A DNA stretch of 64,000 nt from Pseudolachnospira sp051055405 (GTDB taxonomy: Bacteria; Bacillota; Clostridia; Lachnospirales; Lachnospiraceae): positions 1,488,001-1,552,000 of the forward strand of contig NZ_CP167068.1 of assembly GCF_051055405.1 (NCBI RefSeq). The letters run 5' to 3'. Position numbers and translations under genes: made by a program. Under the pieces are notes generated by a model. It ran no database searches. It saw only the letters and a list, made by a program, of their open reading frames with translations, and was not told the DNA's origin. Shown piece by piece: positions 32,893 through 41,584 of the stretch (position 1 is the stretch's first letter; every line of letters begins with the position of its first letter).

Positions 32893-34808
32893 GTGCGCCC
32901 AGCGGCGCACGTTTCTAACGGGTTAAAGTCCCGAATCCGCCCGGTAGTGGGAAGGATATAGCCGAAGGCAAGGGTGTCCATCGTGAGGTGGAATCTGAAG
33001 GAAGCCGGATGTGGGGAACCTACTAACCCGCGGGCAAATCTCTGGTCTGACGAACAGAAATCACATATGAGGTTATGCATGAGGGTAAGGCTGCTTACCA
33101 AGTCGAAGCCCAATAACTACACGGAATCATGCATGATAAATGAGGCAGATGGATGGAGAGGAGGAAACGTGTGGTACCTGGGGAGGTCTGTGCGGTATGC
33201 CTTGAAAGAGGTAACCATTGCTTAAGGCAATGCTGAACGCACAGAAGTCAGCAGAGGTCATAGTAGTGAAGTTTTTTTTTTCATGAAGGACCGAATCAGT
33301 GGGAGTCTTGAGTATGACCGGGAAAGGAGGAATGACTGTATATGACAGAAAACTTGGAAAACAATGGCTGTCCGCAAAGAGACAGTGCGGAACACGAAGG
33401 GTATGCGGAAGCGTCAAGGTCATTCAATCGGATATGGAAAGAAAGAGACAGTGCACAGCCAAAGCTCTTGGAAGCGATACTACATAAGGATAACGTCAAC
33501 AGAGCGTATAAGAGAGTGAAGGCAAACAAGGGGGCGCCAGGAATCGATGGGATGACTGTCGAGGAAGCGCTTCCGTACCTAAAGGAACATCAACAGGAGC
33601 TGACCGACCGGATTTACAGGGGGAAGTACACTCCGTCTCCAGTGAGACGTGTTGAGATTCCGAAACCGGAAGGTGGTGTGCGAAAGCTTGGCATACCAAC
33701 CGTGATAGACCGAACACTCCAACAGGCAATAATGCAACAGTTAGTGCCAATCTATGAGCCATTGTTTGCGGACGGCAGTTTCGGGTACCGCCCGAACAGA
33801 AGCGCAAAAGAAGCGATACTAAAAGTGAAAGAGTATGCAGAGCAGGGCTGTACATTTGCGGTAGTCCTGGACTTATCGAAATACTTCGACACAATCAACC
33901 ACGAAATACTTATCAATCTTTTGCGGAAGAATGTAAAGGACGAGCGTGTAATACAGCTGATTAAACGCTACCTGAAAAGTGGAATAATGGAGAACGGAGT
34001 GGTCATCGACACAGAGGAAGGCTCGCCACAGGGAGGAAATTTATCTCCGTTACTAGCGAATATCTACCTCAACGAGTTCGACCAGGAGTTCTTAAATAGA
34101 GGTGTTCCGTGCGTTCGATATGCAGATGACATTGTGCTTCTCGCAAAGAGCAAACGGGCATCAGAAAGACTTTTGGAAAGCAGTACAAAGTACCTTGAGG
34201 AAAAGCTGAAATTAACAGTCAACCGGGAGAAAAGTCGCACTGTGAGCGTGTTTGCAATCCGAAATTTTAAGTTTCTTGGTTTTGCATTGGGAAGGAACGG
34301 GAGCGGCATTTATGTCCGGGTTCATGCAAAGTCATGGAAGAAGTTTAAGACGAAGCTGAAAGATTTATCTTCCCGTAAATCGGTACAGTCCATTAAGCCA
34401 AGCCTTGAGAAAATCAAGGTATTTGCGAGGGGATGGCTAAACTATTACGGAATAGCGAGCATGAAGAACAACATAGATGACATTAACGGATGGCTCTATC
34501 ACAGAATACGTATGTGTATATGGAAACAATGGAAGAAACCAAAGACAAAAGTGCGAAACCTAATCAAGATGGGGTTGGAGAAGGATTTGGCATGGCAGGC
34601 GGGAAACAGTCGCCGAGGCTATTGGTTCACCACACATACAGTTGCCATAAATATGGCAATGACAAAAGAAAGACTGATAAACAGTGGCTTTTATGATTTA
34701 GCCACCGCCTATCAGTCAGTGCACGTCAACTATTGAAAGCGCCGGATACGAGAACCGTATGTCCGGTGCTGTGAGAGGACGGCGGCTAGTCACCGCCTCC
34801 TACTCGAT
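32893..34808 (+). mobile_element. group II intron, complete, 1.9 kb
   Basis: The 5' end GTGCG (32893-32897) and 3' end CTACTCGAT (to 34808) match group II boundaries. Between them lie domains I-III (to about 33340), the reverse transcriptase gene, and domain V at 34738-34770, with catalytic triad AGC, a 9-bp lower stem to GTGCT, a 2-nt bulge and a small loop. Domain VI follows with a GGCGG...CCGCC stem. It has inserted directly behind the terminator of the GRE locus, a site preference known for class C introns, although this protein is longer than typical class C proteins. It appears intact. Confidence 0.9.
33342..34736 (+). CDS. ltrA: group II intron reverse transcriptase/maturase
   Basis: 464-residue intron-encoded protein for splicing and retrohoming. 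RT motifs in order: GAPGIDGMTV, VRRVEIPKPEGGVRKLGIPTVIDR, SFGYRPNRSAKEA, the catalytic VLDLSKYFDTINH, SPQGGNLSPLLANI and RYADDIVLLAKS, then a thumb/X maturase domain (KFLGFALG..., ARGWLNYYGI). No HNH endonuclease is seen after the X domain, so second-strand priming would not depend on it. The stop lies 1 nt before domain V. Product of a mobile element rather than a host function. Confidence 0.95.
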   Translation: MTENLENNGCPQRDSAEHEGYAEASRSFNRIWKERDSAQPKLLEAILHKDNVNRAYKRVKANKGAPGIDGMTVEEALPYLKEHQQELTDRIYRGKYTPSPVRRVEIPKPEGGVRKLGIPTVIDRTLQQAIMQQLVPIYEPLFADGSFGYRPNRSAKEAILKVKEYAEQGCTFAVVLDLSKYFDTINHEILINLLRKNVKDERVIQLIKRYLKSGIMENGVVIDTEEGSPQGGNLSPLLANIYLNEFDQEFLNRGVPCVRYADDIVLLAKSKRASERLLESSTKYLEEKLKLTVNREKSRTVSVFAIRNFKFLGFALGRNGSGIYVRVHAKSWKKFKTKLKDLSSRKSVQSIKPSLEKIKVFARGWLNYYGIASMKNNIDDINGWLYHRIRMCIWKQWKKPKTKVRNLIKMGLEKDLAWQAGNSRRGYWFTTHTVAINMAMTKERLINSGFYDLATAYQSVHVNY

Positions 34809-34897
34809 TAGAGATCAGGCGTAAAAATTGAGAGAGGGATGCACCAAGGCGGCGTGATCTGCATACGATAATAGAAAGATTCTTTTGGGGGTTCCGT

Positions 34898-35152
34898 ATG
34901 CGGATTTGCGACTTGCAGGAAAAGGAGGTCATCAATGTCTGCGACTGCAGGCGCCTGGGGTTTGTGGCTGATTTGGATTTTGACATTTGCAATGGACAGA
35001 TTCTCGCTTTGATTGTACCGGGACCAGCTCAATTTTGCGGCTTTCTGGGGCGCGACAGCGAATTTGTCATTCCTTTTTGTCAGGTGCGCCAGATTGGAGA
35101 AGACATTATTCTTGTTGATATTAAAGTGGACGAATGTCAGGTACGGCGTTAA
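34898..35152 (+). CDS. YlmC/YmxH-family PRC-barrel sporulation protein
   Basis: 84-residue PRC-barrel protein: MRICDLQEKEVINVCDCRRLGFVADLDFD and GDSEFVIPFCQVRQIGEDIILVDI-type strands. Homologues are associated with sporulation in Clostridia and Bacilli; their molecular role is unclear. Translation starts at ATG 34898 behind GGGGG. A CATACGATA sequence (34863-34871) resembles the -10 of sporulation sigma factors E/G, but no convincing -35 is seen. The group II intron lies about 90 nt upstream, outside this element. A strong terminator follows. Confidence 0.85.
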   Translation: MRICDLQEKEVINVCDCRRLGFVADLDFDICNGQILALIVPGPAQFCGFLGRDSEFVIPFCQVRQIGEDIILVDIKVDECQVRR

Positions 35153-35191
35153 TCCGCGAAAATTTGCCTCGAAAGAAATGACTTGTGATAG

Positions 35192-35217
35192 AAAATCTCG
35201 CTTTGCGAGATTTTTTT
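35192..35217 (+). terminator. Rho-independent terminator after ylmC
   Basis: AAAATCTCGC, loop TTT, GCGAGATTTTTTT, with seven T at 35211-35217. Confidence 0.9.
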
Positions 35218-35275
35218 ACTTTATAAGAAAGGAAGGGCTTTACTCTTTTTTTACAAAATGTTATGAATTCTCCTA

Positions 35276-35343
35276 TTGACAATGGGAATAAAAAAATTAT
35301 AATGGATAAATAATTAACCATGGAAAATATTGGATGAGGTTAA
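35276..35343 (+). promoter_or_regulatory. promoter and candidate MarR operator of the ABC exporter operon
   Basis: TTGACA (35276-35281), 16 nt, TATAAT (35298-35303), then the inverted repeat TTAACC (35314-35319) / GGTTAA (35338-35343) over the start site and early leader. The first gene encodes a MarR repressor, so autoregulation is the simplest reading. Confidence 0.7.
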
Positions 35344-35363
35344 TAATTAGGAGAGAAGGAACT

Positions 35364-35843
35364 ATGAGAAAAATAGAAGATCATCAGATGGAGGAGTTAA
35401 TACGTGTAACACAACAGTTTCATAGCCTGCGGCGGTATCTAAATTTTGGAGAAGGTCTTCCGCCAGGCGAGTTTTTTATGCTTGCAACGATAAAACGATT
35501 TCTTTGTCAGAAAAAACAGGAGGGAAAATCCGTACCCGGAATTGCTGTTTCTGAGTTGGCTTTTGAATTGGAAATTACCAACCCGGCCGCTTCGAAGATG
35601 CTGCGGAGCGTGGAAGAAAAGAGGTATATTGTACGTTTATCCGATCCCGCGGACCGGCGTGTGACCTATATTGCCCTTTCCGACGCCGGCGAAGCAATCT
35701 TGGAGAAAGCCAAGACACATATGGATGAGGTGTCTTTCCGCTTGATGGCGCGGATGGGAAAAGAGGATACGGAGGAACTGACCCGTTTGCTGAAAAAGCT
35801 GGCAGTTTTATTGGAAGATGAGTTAAAGAAGGGATCAATATGA
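35364..35843 (+). CDS. MarR-family transcriptional regulator
   Basis: 159-residue winged-helix repressor. Recognition region: ISVSEL-like GIAVSELAFELEITNPAASKMLRSVEEKRYIVRLSDPADRRVTYIALSDAG, the classic MarR helix-turn-helix and wing (DxRxxxxxLT). The ATG at 35364 follows GGAGAGAAGGA; an earlier in-frame start at 35334 is before the RBS. Its stop overlaps the ATG of the ABC exporter, so it almost certainly controls that exporter, releasing DNA when a toxic ligand binds. Confidence 0.93.
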   Translation: MRKIEDHQMEELIRVTQQFHSLRRYLNFGEGLPPGEFFMLATIKRFLCQKKQEGKSVPGIAVSELAFELEITNPAASKMLRSVEEKRYIVRLSDPADRRVTYIALSDAGEAILEKAKTHMDEVSFRLMARMGKEDTEELTRLLKKLAVLLEDELKKGSI

Positions 35844-37960
35844 AAAGTATTTTAAAGTTTGTCCAGCCATACTGGAAGACAGTATGTTTGGTCGTTGTAT
35901 TGCTGGTCGTCCAGGCGTACTGTGATTTGACGCTGCCGGCCTATACGTCGGATATTGTCGATATTGGTATTCAGTACCAAGGAATCGAACATGGGACGCC
36001 CTCGGTAATCCGGTACAATGAATTAAAGGAACTGGAACGGTTTATGACCGAGGAGGAGATTTCCTATGTGGAATCCCTCTATATCGAGGACGGGGAAGTT
36101 TGCCGCTTTACCGGCGAAAAAGAGAGCGAGTGGGAAAAGGCGGATACGATTTTTTCACTCCCAATCCTTCTTCGATCTTCTCTGGGAGATCAGATTTCTT
36201 CCCTTTCAGAGGAAGGCGCTATGGCCATGCGAGAGCAGGGGAAAGCGCAGATTCAGGAACTGGGAGAATCGATGGTAAATCAGATTGCGCTTTCCTGGGT
36301 GAAGACAGAGGCGGAAATCTGTGGGGTTGATCTGGAAGCGGTTCAGAGTTCCTACATGTGGAGAACGGGAGCGAAGATGATGGGGCTGGCGCTGGTGATG
36401 TTGGCAGTCTCTGTGTCGATCAGCTTTTGTGCTTCCAAAGTAGCAGCCTCGATTGGAAAGAACGTCCGAGGCCAGGTGTTCCGAAAAGTAGTTTCTTTTT
36501 CCAATGCAGAGATGGATCAATTTTCTACGGCGTCGTTGATTACTCGCAGCACCAATGACGTACAGCAGGTCCAAATGGTGGTGATGATTCTGCTGCGCAT
36601 GGTCCTCTATGCTCCTATTATTGGAATCGGAGGGGTTTTCCGCGTGATGCAGACCAATACCTCTATGACTTGGGTTATTGCTCTGGCGGTCGTCGTAGTA
36701 GTCGGGATTGTTTTGTTCCTCACTTCTATCGCTATGCCGAATTTTAAGAAGATGCAGACTTTGGTGGACCGCCTTAACTTGGTGACCAGAGAGATTCTGA
36801 CCGGACTTCCCGTTATCCGGGCGTTTAGCCGTGAGCGATATGAGGAAGAACGGTTTGACGGCGCCAACCGGGATTTGACCAAGACCATGCTGTTCACCAA
36901 TCGGGTGATGACATTTATGATGCCGGCAATGATGTTTGTGATGAACGGCGTGACTGTGCTGATCGTATGGGTCGGCGCGCACCACATTGATCTAGGGAAA
37001 CTTCAGGTTGGCGATCTGATGGCGTTTATCACTTATACGATGCAGATTATCATGTCCTTCTTGATGTTGACGATGATGTCGATTATGCTGCCGAGGGCGA
37101 TTGTGGCGGCAAATCGGATTCAGGAGGTGCTGAGTACGACGTCCAGCATTCAGGATGCCGAGGAGACCGTATTGCCGGAACAAAATCAAGGTATTCTGGA
37201 ATTTCGCGACGTTTCTTTCCACTATCCCAATGCGGAAGAAGCTGTGTTGGAGCATATTAGTTTTACTGCCAAGCCGGGCGAGACGACAGCAATTATTGGA
37301 AGTACCGGCAGCGGAAAATCTACTTTGGTAAATTTGATTCCGCGGCTCTACGATGTCACGGAAGGAGCGATTTTGCTGGACGGCGTGGATATCCGCCAGA
37401 TGGACCGCAAAGAACTGCGGGAGCGGCTTGGCTATGTACCCCAGAAAGCGATCCTGTTTTCCGGGAGTATTGCCAGCAATATCCGTTACGGCTGCCCGGA
37501 GGCAGAGGATGCGGTGATGGAACAGGCGGCGTCCATCGCTCAGGCGACGGAGTTCATCGACGCAAAGCCGGAAGGGTATAAGACGTTTATCTCCCAGGGG
37601 GGAAACAACGTGTCTGGCGGTCAAAAGCAGCGGCTTTCCATCGCCAGGGCAGTGGCTAAAGCGCCAAAGGTCTATCTGTTTGACGATAGTTTTTCTGCCC
37701 TGGATTATAAGACGGACACAGCGCTTCGGACCGCGCTAAAAGAAAAAGTATCTGACAGTACGCTGCTGATTGTCGCGCAGCGAATCAGCACGATTCTCCA
37801 CGCGGAGCAAATTATCGTTCTGGATGAAGGAAAAGTGGCCGGAATCGGAACCCATGAAGAACTGATTCAGTCCTGCGAGACGTACCGGCAGATTGCAAAA
37901 AGCCAGCTTTCCGAGGCGGAATTGGAAGGCATAAAGAAAGGAGGCGCTTCTCATGAGTGA
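35840..37960 (+). CDS. ABC multidrug-type exporter, half-transporter 1 (degenerate Walker B)
   Basis: 706-residue membrane-ATPase fusion. The transmembrane domain has an unusually long extracytoplasmic insert between the first two helices (about residues 50-170, many Glu/Ser). The ATPase has Walker A GSTGSGKST, signature VSGGQKQR and Walker B VYLFDDS, in which Asp replaces the catalytic Glu. That is the pattern of the inactive site in heterodimeric exporters such as TM287/288 or BmrCD. It overlaps both neighbours and pairs with 37953-39797. Substrate unknown; control by MarR suggests xenobiotic or host-peptide efflux. Confidence 0.93.
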   Translation: MKSILKFVQPYWKTVCLVVVLLVVQAYCDLTLPAYTSDIVDIGIQYQGIEHGTPSVIRYNELKELERFMTEEEISYVESLYIEDGEVCRFTGEKESEWEKADTIFSLPILLRSSLGDQISSLSEEGAMAMREQGKAQIQELGESMVNQIALSWVKTEAEICGVDLEAVQSSYMWRTGAKMMGLALVMLAVSVSISFCASKVAASIGKNVRGQVFRKVVSFSNAEMDQFSTASLITRSTNDVQQVQMVVMILLRMVLYAPIIGIGGVFRVMQTNTSMTWVIALAVVVVVGIVLFLTSIAMPNFKKMQTLVDRLNLVTREILTGLPVIRAFSRERYEEERFDGANRDLTKTMLFTNRVMTFMMPAMMFVMNGVTVLIVWVGAHHIDLGKLQVGDLMAFITYTMQIIMSFLMLTMMSIMLPRAIVAANRIQEVLSTTSSIQDAEETVLPEQNQGILEFRDVSFHYPNAEEAVLEHISFTAKPGETTAIIGSTGSGKSTLVNLIPRLYDVTEGAILLDGVDIRQMDRKELRERLGYVPQKAILFSGSIASNIRYGCPEAEDAVMEQAASIAQATEFIDAKPEGYKTFISQGGNNVSGGQKQRLSIARAVAKAPKVYLFDDSFSALDYKTDTALRTALKEKVSDSTLLIVAQRISTILHAEQIIVLDEGKVAGIGTHEELIQSCETYRQIAKSQLSEAELEGIKKGGASHE

Positions 37961-39797
37961 ACAACAAGCAAGGCCGGTCCGGCCAAGAGGACCGATGGGA
38001 AGAGGTCCCCATGGCTCAGGTGAAAAACCGAAAGATTTTAAAGGAACCATAGGAAAGCTTATTGCTTATATTGGGCGTTATAAATTTGCGGTTTTGGCTG
38101 TATTGATTTTTGCGGTAGGCAGTACGGTTTTCAACGTAGTGGGTCCCAAAATCCTGGGGAAAGCCACGACGGTTGTATTTGAAGGTTTAACGTCAAAGGT
38201 ATCTGGACTAGGGGGAATCGCCTTTGATAAGATCGGAAAAATCTTGCTGTTTTTGCTGGGGCTTTATATCATCAGCGCGGCGCTTAGTTTTTTACAAGGC
38301 TGGATTATGACCGGAATATCCCAGAAGGTTACTTACCGGATGAGAAAGGAAATTTCCGAAAAAATCAGCCGGATGCCTCTTGGTTACTTTGAAAGCCGTC
38401 CCCACGGAGAGGTTCTTTCTCGGGTCACGAACGATGTAGACACGCTGGGGCAGAGCTTAAATCAGAGCATTACCCAGTTGATTACATCGATCACGACCAT
38501 GCTGGGCGTGCTGGTCATGATGCTTTCGATCAGCGTTTGGATGACTTTGATCGCGCTTTTGATTCTGCCGATTTCTGCTATTTTGGTGATGAATATTGTC
38601 AAACGTTCTCAAAAGTACTTTGTAAAGCAGCAGAGCTCTCTCGGAACGATCAATGGGCAGATCGAAGAAACCTTTGGTGGACAGAATGTTGTGACGGCTT
38701 TTAACCGGCAGGAACGGGTGATTCAGGAGTTTGACGAGACCAATGAGGCGCTCTATGAATCCGCTTGGAAATCCCAATTTCTTTCTGGCTTGATGCAGCC
38801 GCTGATGATGTTTGTTGGGAATCTTGGGTATGTGGCGGTAGCGATCCTTGGCGGTGTTTTAGCGGTCCGCGGAACCATCGAGGTAGGAGATATTCAATCG
38901 TTTATCCAGTATGTCCGTCAGTTTACCCAGCCGGTAAACCAATTGGCTCAGGTATCCAATATGCTCCAATCCATGGCGGCCGCTGCGGAACGCGTATTTG
39001 AATTCCTGGCAGAAAAGGAAGAATCTCAGGGAGAGGGCTGCCCGGTGCCGATGGAAAAACTTCAAGGCTCGGTTACCTTTGAGCATGTGCAGTTTGGTTA
39101 TACGCCGGATAAAATGATCATTCACGATTTCAGCGAAGAGATTGCGCCTGGAAAGAAAATTGCGATTGTTGGGCCTACCGGCGCGGGAAAAACAACGATG
39201 GTAAAGCTGCTGATGCGTTTTTATGATGTCAATCGCGGCCGAATCTTGATTGATGGTTATGATGTAAAGGATTTTGAACGGACGAAACTTCGGGAAGCAT
39301 TTGGTATGGTATTGCAGGATACCTGGCTTTTTAAAGGAACGATCATGGAAAATATCCGCTACGGCCGGCTTGACGCTACGGACGAAGAGGTGATTGCAGC
39401 GGCGAAGGCCGCCCATGCCCATCGTTTTATCCAGACGCTTCCGGGCGGCTATCAGATGGAGCTGAATGAGGAGGCCAGCAATGTGTCGCAGGGGCAGAAA
39501 CAGCTTCTTACCATTGCCAGGGCAATTCTTGCGGATAACCGAATTCTCATTTTAGACGAAGCGACCAGCTCCGTCGACACAAGAACGGAGCAGCTTATCC
39601 AAAAAGCGATGGACAATTTGATGAAAGGCCGCACTAGCTTTGTGATTGCCCATCGTCTTTCGACCATTCGAGATGCGGATTTAATCCTGGTCATGAAAGA
39701 TGGAGACATCGTCGAACAGGGGAATCACGAAGAGTTGATGAAGAAAAATGGCTTTTATGCCGGGCTGTATAATTCCCAATTTGAGGAGACCGCATAA
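37953..39797 (+). CDS. ABC multidrug-type exporter, half-transporter 2 (catalytic)
   Basis: 614 residues. A short Arg/Pro/Gly-rich cytoplasmic N-terminus (about 1-30) is followed by six membrane helices and a canonical ATPase: Walker A GPTGAGKTT, Q-loop VLQDTWLF, signature VSQGQKQ, Walker B ILILDEATSSVD with the catalytic Glu, and the H-loop AHRLST. It is therefore the hydrolysis-competent partner of the upstream gene, with an 8-nt overlap. Confidence 0.94.
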   Translation: MSEQQARPVRPRGPMGRGPHGSGEKPKDFKGTIGKLIAYIGRYKFAVLAVLIFAVGSTVFNVVGPKILGKATTVVFEGLTSKVSGLGGIAFDKIGKILLFLLGLYIISAALSFLQGWIMTGISQKVTYRMRKEISEKISRMPLGYFESRPHGEVLSRVTNDVDTLGQSLNQSITQLITSITTMLGVLVMMLSISVWMTLIALLILPISAILVMNIVKRSQKYFVKQQSSLGTINGQIEETFGGQNVVTAFNRQERVIQEFDETNEALYESAWKSQFLSGLMQPLMMFVGNLGYVAVAILGGVLAVRGTIEVGDIQSFIQYVRQFTQPVNQLAQVSNMLQSMAAAAERVFEFLAEKEESQGEGCPVPMEKLQGSVTFEHVQFGYTPDKMIIHDFSEEIAPGKKIAIVGPTGAGKTTMVKLLMRFYDVNRGRILIDGYDVKDFERTKLREAFGMVLQDTWLFKGTIMENIRYGRLDATDEEVIAAAKAAHAHRFIQTLPGGYQMELNEEASNVSQGQKQLLTIARAILADNRILILDEATSSVDTRTEQLIQKAMDNLMKGRTSFVIAHRLSTIRDADLILVMKDGDIVEQGNHEELMKKNGFYAGLYNSQFEETA

Positions 39798-39915
39798 GCG
39801 CCTGGAAAAGAAATGCTTTCTTTCCCTTGGGATGTATGATATAATTTGACCTGAGATTGGCTTGTAGAAGAATGAACTGGAAGCCAGATGAATATCGGAA
39901 AGTGATGGGATAAAA

Positions 39916-40857
39916 ATGAGACCAATACTGTTTTCCATAGGGAAGTTAAATTTTTATAGTTATGGCCTGATGATTGCAATCGGAGTTTTGGCGGCATTTT
40001 GGGTCATGCAGCGCAGAGCTCCGAAATACGGCCTAGATGGTGATAAAGGATTCAATCTTGGAATTTGCTGCGCTATTTTCGGAATCCTTGGAGCCAAACT
40101 TCTTTATATCATCGTAGAGCTTCCAGCATTTTTAGAAAACCCGGCGCTTTGGAAAAATATCGGAGAAGGCTTTGTCGTGTATGGAGGGATTATCGGCGGA
40201 ATTGCCGGCGGATGGCTCTATTGCCATATGAAAAAGCTGAGTTTCGTTCGATATTTCGATTTGTTCATGCCCTCGATCGCGTTGGCGCAGGGGTTTGGGC
40301 GGTTGGGATGCCTGATGGCAGGATGCTGCTATGGAAAGGAGACCAGCGGGTGGCTTCATATTGTTTTTCCAGCGGTGGAGGCCTGCCAGGCGCCGACTGG
40401 TGTTTCTCTGATTCCGACCCAGCTGATTTCAAGCGCTGCAAATTTCCTACACTTTTTTGTCCTGGTGTGGTTTGCCAAAAAGGCGAAGAAGGATGGTCAG
40501 GTGGGAGGAATGTATCTGATTCTTTATAGTGTGGGCCGTTTCTTCCTTGAGGGATTGCGAAACGATCCCCGCGGCGAGCTGGGAAGCCTTTCGACATCTC
40601 AGTTTATTTCTCTTTTCATTTTGGCATTGGGTGTGTTGATATTTCTCGTGGCGGGAAAGAAGGGGACGGATCGGACTTTAAATAATGAAGGAGACCAGGA
40701 CTCATCTGTCCCAGAAGCCTCCTTGGAAAAAGAAGACGTTTCCGGAACAAAGGAGTCTTTGGAAGAAGAGAATGCTTCTGAAACAGAGGAGTCCTTGGAA
40801 GAGGAAGACGCTTCCGAGAGATTAGGAGACGAAGAGATAGAAAAAGAAGAAATTTAG
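39916..40857 (+). CDS. lgt: prolipoprotein diacylglyceryl transferase with acidic repeat tail
   Basis: Membrane enzyme that adds diacylglycerol to the lipobox Cys of prolipoproteins (such as the two lipoproteins in this window). 313 residues, about seven helices. Conserved: YSYGLMIAIG, FVVYGGIIGG (a Tyr where E. coli has the His of HGG), and QGFGRLGCLMAGCCYG with the essential Arg. After the last helix (about residue 250) there is a very acidic tail with three 12-residue repeats, absent from most Lgt proteins I know. A possible promoter is TTTCTT (39817), 17 nt, TATAAT (39840-39845). Convergent with bioY, with 1 nt between the stops. Confidence 0.95.
   Translation: MRPILFSIGKLNFYSYGLMIAIGVLAAFWVMQRRAPKYGLDGDKGFNLGICCAIFGILGAKLLYIIVELPAFLENPALWKNIGEGFVVYGGIIGGIAGGWLYCHMKKLSFVRYFDLFMPSIALAQGFGRLGCLMAGCCYGKETSGWLHIVFPAVEACQAPTGVSLIPTQLISSAANFLHFFVLVWFAKKAKKDGQVGGMYLILYSVGRFFLEGLRNDPRGELGSLSTSQFISLFILALGVLIFLVAGKKGTDRTLNNEGDQDSSVPEASLEKEDVSGTKESLEEENASETEESLEEEDASERLGDEEIEKEEI
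40720..40827 (+). repeat. three tandem 36-bp repeats in the lgt tail
   Basis: Encodes SLEKEDVSGTKE, SLEEENASETEE and SLEEEDASERLG in succession (residues 269-304). Imperfect at the DNA level; likely to vary in copy number between strains. Confidence 0.7.
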
Positions 40858-40858
40858 T

Positions 40859-41425
40859 TTACTGCTTTTGGATAGACTGTTTTACTGGGAGGCGTTTGAC
40901 TGCCCGCTGAAGCGTAGGTCCAAGTAAAAGTGCGGCCGCGATTTTCAGCGCATCTCCGATTAAATATGGGAATACACCGGTCATCAGCCCTGCCCAGAAG
41001 GTCAGCTTTAACTGATAAGAAAGCCAAGCTGTTCCAAACGCATAGGCGGCTGCCATTCCCAAAACCATGCCAATTGCACACCCAAATGGTCGAGCCGGAT
41101 ATTTTTCGATCACGATTCCAGCAATAATAATCAGAAAGAAAAAACCGATTAGATAACCGCCGGTTGGACCGGCGGCTTTGCCGAGACCACCGGAAAATCC
41201 GGAGAAAACAGGAAGTCCGATCAGACCAAGGAGAATATAGACGCCATAGCTGACCAGGCTCCATTTCCAACCGATGAGGTAGAGGGAAAAGAAGATGACG
41301 AGATTGGTCAGAGATATCGGCACTGGCGTCATCGGGAGAGGGATTGCGAAGGGAGCCAAAATGCAGGTGATGGCGGCGATGAGAGCTGCCAGGATCAGAG
41401 AGTACAGTCTTTGCTGTGATTTCAT
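40859..41425 (-). CDS. bioY: biotin ECF transporter S component
   Basis: Substrate-binding membrane subunit for biotin uptake. 188 residues with six hydrophobic segments; the BioY pattern includes ITCILAPFAIPLPMTPVPISLTN near the N-terminus, GLIGLPVFSGFSGGLG and GPTGGYLIGFF. No EcfA/EcfT genes are adjacent, so it uses a shared energising module. The ATG at 41425 follows AGGAGG. Promoter and operator (41468-41520) indicate repression by biotin-loaded BirA. No biotin synthesis genes are in view, so the cell may scavenge. Confidence 0.95.
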   Translation of the reverse strand: MKSQQRLYSLILAALIAAITCILAPFAIPLPMTPVPISLTNLVIFFSLYLIGWKWSLVSYGVYILLGLIGLPVFSGFSGGLGKAAGPTGGYLIGFFFLIIIAGIVIEKYPARPFGCAIGMVLGMAAAYAFGTAWLSYQLKLTFWAGLMTGVFPYLIGDALKIAAALLLGPTLQRAVKRLPVKQSIQKQ

Positions 41426-41467
41426 GGGATAACCTCCTTTTTGATCGTCAGTGAGGACGTTGAATTG

Positions 41468-41520
41468 ATTATAGAGGTTTTTGAGAATAATGTCAACTGA
41501 AATATAAAAATAGTTAACAA
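41468..41520 (-). promoter_or_regulatory. bioY promoter with BirA-type operator
   Basis: Minus strand: TTGACA (41496-41491), 17 nt, TATAAT (41473-41468), a consensus promoter. The operator TTGTTAAC (41520-41513), 15 nt, GTTGACA (41497-41491) resembles the Firmicute BirA site, and its second half contains the whole -35 hexamer, so repressor binding would block RNA polymerase directly. Confidence 0.72.
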
Positions 41521-41584
41521 TAGAAATACTAGTGCTGTTTCCGCGGGATCGCAAACAGTAGTAGAACACAGAAAGGATTTGCAT

